DNA of 5,293 nt from an uncultured Clostridia bacterium (lineage in GTDB: Bacteria; Bacillota; Clostridia; Oscillospirales; Oscillospiraceae): positions 1 through 5,293 of the forward strand of contig CALEQS010000168.1 of the NCBI GenBank assembly GCA_937907975.1, read 5' to 3'. The position numbers and the translations under genes are program-made. The stretch's first letter is position 1. Each line of letters begins with the position of its first letter. This document shows positions 3,769 through 5,293 of the stretch, piece by piece. The notes beneath the pieces were generated by a model. That model saw only the letters and a program-made list of their open reading frames with translations, had not been told where the DNA came from and ran no database searches.

Positions 3769-5293
3769 CATACGACGGCGCTCGATGTGGAGAGCGGCAC
3801 CCACAATGCCATGGCTGACAGTGATGTGACGATCAGAGACATTGTTCATTACAGCAAGCTGCTGGCGGGCAAGGAGTACACCGTCAAGGGCAATTTGATG
3901 GTCAAGTCCACCGGCGAGATCCTGCTGGATGCCGAGGGCAACCCCGTTACCGCTGCCGCTTCCTTTACGCCTAGCGAGCCGGATGGTTCTGTTGAGCTGA
4001 CCTTCCATTTTGACGGTACCGGACTGGATGGGGAGACCGTGGTGGCCTTCGAGACTATCAGTTTTAATGGCATTGAGATTGCCGTCCATGCAGATCTGGA
4101 GGATGAGGAGCAGAGCATCCACTTTGTCGAGCTGTCTACCACCGCTGTTGCAACAAACTCCGGTGAGCACATTGCCATGGCCGCCCCGAATACTGAGCTG
4201 ACGGACTACGTCACTATGGAAAACCTGATCGTCGGGCAGGCGTATCATCTGCGCTCCGAGTTTATTGCCAAGGCCACTGGTGAGACATTGGCCATGGTCG
4301 AAAAGGACTTTACTGCAACGGAAGAAACTATGACCGTCCCAATGGCAGTCAAGCTGGATGCTACCGAGCTGGCCGGTTCCTCTGTGGTGTTTTTTGAAAC
4401 TCTGATCGTTAACGGCGTAGAGGTCGGTGCTCACCGTGACATCGACGATGAGAACCAGACAATCGTGTTCCCGGAGATCCACACCACTGCACAGGATGTG
4501 GAGTTCGGCGGACATTACTCCATTGCCGACGGCGATGTGAGCATTCTGGATGTTGTGCATTACAAGGGGCTGCTCATTGGAAAGGAATATACTGTTTCCG
4601 GCACCTTGATGGTCAAATCCACCGGCAAAGCCCTGTTGGATAAAGACGGCAATCCCGTGATGGCCAGCACCACCTTTACCGCCGAGCAGGCCAATGGCAG
4701 TGTGGAGGTCGTGTTCCGCTTTGACGGCTCCGCACTGGCCGGAGATGCGGTCGTAGCCTTTGAAAGCCTGACCTATCAGGGCATTGAGGTTGCGGCCCAT
4801 ATGGACATCAACGACGAGGAGCAGACAGTGTATTTCCCCGGTATTCACACAACGGCCATTGACAGTACCAGCAAGAGCCACAAGGCAACGGCATCCGGCA
4901 CTGTGACCATTCTGGACACTGTGGATTACACCAACCTGATCTCCGGCCAGCTCTATACCGTAGTTGGCACGCTGATGGATAAGGCGACCGGCTCCGCTCT
5001 GCTGGACAAGGAGGGCAATCCGATCATCGCCAGCATGACTTTTACCCCGGCAATGGCCAACGGCAGTGTGGAGATGAACTTTGCCTTTGATGCAACTGGA
5101 CTGGGCGGACATACTGTCGTCGTCTTTGAACGCGTCTATCTGGGCACCGATACCACGGTTCAGCCCGTCGCTGTGCACAAGGACATCAATGATGCGAACC
5201 AGAGCGTAGAACTGGTGGCACCGCCTGCTGCACCTAAAACCGGCGACACTGCGGCTCCGATGCTGGTTGGTATGCTGTTGCTGGCATCGGCAT
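3688..5293 (+). CDS. 3' fragment of the adhesin: end of VaFE domain 3, VaFE domains 4-7, sorting signal (runs off the window)
   Basis: The same frame as the middle fragment resumes directly after TAA 3685-3687 with TLTYNGVVVGAHRD and stays open for 535 codons to the window edge. It carries the His and Gln of VaFE domain 3, complete domains 4 to 7, the APKTGD motif and the start of the hydrophobic anchor. There is no Shine-Dalgarno-supported start; the first in-frame ATG is at 3811, inside domain 4, and would give a cytosolic product without a signal peptide. It is therefore best read as the tail of the broken gene rather than an independent gene. Confidence 0.7.
3769..4134 (+). repeat. VaFE / T-Q ester-bond domain 4 (long type)
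   Basis: Key codons: Thr 3772 (HTTALD), Asp 3838 (IRDIV), Glu 4051 (VVAFE), His 4087 and Gln 4111 (VHADLEDEEQ). Spacings 22, 93, 12 and 8 are identical to domains 2 and 6. Closest to domain 6: GKEYTV, LMVKSTG and EGNPV/DGNPV recur. Confidence 0.85.
4135..4479 (+). repeat. VaFE / T-Q ester-bond domain 5 (short type)
   Basis: Key codons: Thr 4138 (STTAVA), Asp 4204 (LTDYV), Glu 4396 (VVFFE), His 4432 and Gln 4456 (AHRDIDDENQ). Thr-Glu is 86 residues, 7 fewer than in long-type domains, because the loop around x-x-G-N-P is missing. It is the intact counterpart of broken domain 3, exactly 711 bp downstream at every key residue. Confidence 0.85.
4480..4845 (+). repeat. VaFE / T-Q ester-bond domain 6 (long type)
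   Basis: Key codons: Thr 4483 (HTTAQD), Asp 4549 (ILDVV), Glu 4762 (VVAFE), His 4798 and Gln 4822 (AHMDINDEEQ). All reactive residues are present, in the same spacing as domains 2 and 4. Confidence 0.85.
4846..5220 (+). repeat. VaFE / T-Q ester-bond domain 7 (long type, terminal variant)
   Basis: Key codons: Thr 4849 (HTTAID), Asp 4915 (ILDTV), Glu 5128 (VVVFE), His 5176 and Gln 5200 (VHKDINDANQ). Thr-Glu is 93. The Glu-His loop is 16 residues, resembling domain 1 rather than domains 2-6 (VVVFE followed by a longer loop with TDTTVQP). It sits directly before the sorting signal, so it is the wall-proximal domain. Confidence 0.85.
5221..5293 (+). other. Sortase sorting signal (APKTGD) and start of membrane anchor, cut by window edge
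   Basis: After the last ester domain the sequence reads PPAAPKTGDTAAP, then a hydrophobic run MLVGMLLLASA up to the window edge. The P-K-T-G-D core (5233-5247) followed by a helix is a wall-anchoring signal; the usual Leu of LPXTG is Ala here (5230). The positively charged tail and stop codon must lie just outside the window. Confidence 0.85.

Larger units (their letters stand above)
3061..5203 (+). repeat. 711-bp higher-order tandem repeat (pairs of VaFE domains, three units)
   Basis: Thr codons of the first domain of each pair lie at 3061, 3772 and 4483, and of the second at 3427, 4138 and 4849; every step is 711 bp (237 codons). Asp (3127, 3838, 4549), Glu (3340, 4051, 4762), His (3376, 4087, 4798) and Gln (3400, 4111, 4822) of domains 2, 4 and 6 keep the same step. 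The third unit diverges in its second half (domain 7 is long type). Nucleotide identity between units is visibly low, so the duplication is old. Confidence 0.8.
327..5293 (+). pseudogene. Giant VaFE-repeat / SpaA / thioester-domain wall-anchored adhesin, disrupted by a frameshift and a nonsense codon; 3' end outside the window
   Basis: Reading 327-1250, skipping one base at 1251, then reading 1252 onward and counting TAA 3685 as sense gives at least 1,655 codons of continuous, domain-consistent sequence. Order: signal peptide (1-29), acidic linker (about 30-100), thioester-type domain (about 107-285), four SpaA/Cna-B-like isopeptide domains, seven VaFE (T-Q ester) domains, APKTGD sorting motif and start of a transmembrane helix. 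In such proteins the thioester domain can bind host surfaces covalently, the isopeptide and ester domains stiffen the stalk, and sortase links the C-terminus to peptidoglycan. Both lesions are single-base events in otherwise intact domains, which points to recent loss, reversible variation or sequence error. As written, translation from 327 ends at 1274. Family assignment is confident; functional status is not. Confidence 0.85.

Noticed and set aside
2122..5178. A 1,018-codon open frame on the minus strand
   Set aside because: It is antisense to the VaFE repeats, has the same 711-bp periodicity, low-complexity composition rich in His, Gly and Gln and no recognisable domain. Its openness follows from the codon use of the + strand repeats.

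Overview
The window looks like Bacillota (Clostridia-type, probably a gut commensal). It carries a Gram-positive secretion signal, a sortase-type sorting signal at the far end, U-tracted intrinsic terminators and a moderate GC content. It is dominated by one very large surface-adhesin gene on the + strand, from 327 to beyond the right edge. No tRNA, rRNA, CRISPR array or insertion sequence was seen. I cannot tell from this window whether the locus lies on an integrative element.

Layout: 1-56 is the 3' end of an upstream gene. 57-326 is a gene-free leader with a GC-rich hairpin (70-106), a weaker hairpin with a T-rich tail (211-251) and a strong Rho-independent terminator (259-294) only about 30 nt before the adhesin start. 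A Shine-Dalgarno sequence (313-317) sets the start at ATG 327. From 327 the reconstructed protein reads: signal peptide, acidic linker, thioester (TQXA-like) domain, four SpaA/Cna-B-like isopeptide domains, seven VaFE (T-Q ester-bond) domains, then an APKTGD sorting motif and the start of a membrane segment, where the window ends.

The gene is broken twice. One extra G at 1250/1251 shifts the frame inside the first SpaA domain. A TAA at 3685-3687 replaces the Glu of the VaFE motif in the third ester domain. All other domains are intact and in register on both sides of each lesion, so this is a recently inactivated pseudogene, an ON/OFF variant, or two sequence errors.

If intact, the protein would be a stalk-like wall-anchored adhesin: the thioester head at the tip, and stacked self-crosslinking isopeptide and ester domains forming a rigid, protease-resistant stalk held to peptidoglycan by a sortase. 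The most striking pattern is a higher-order repeat. The VaFE domains alternate between a long and a short type, so the reactive Thr, Asp, Glu, His and Gln codons recur at exactly 711 bp.
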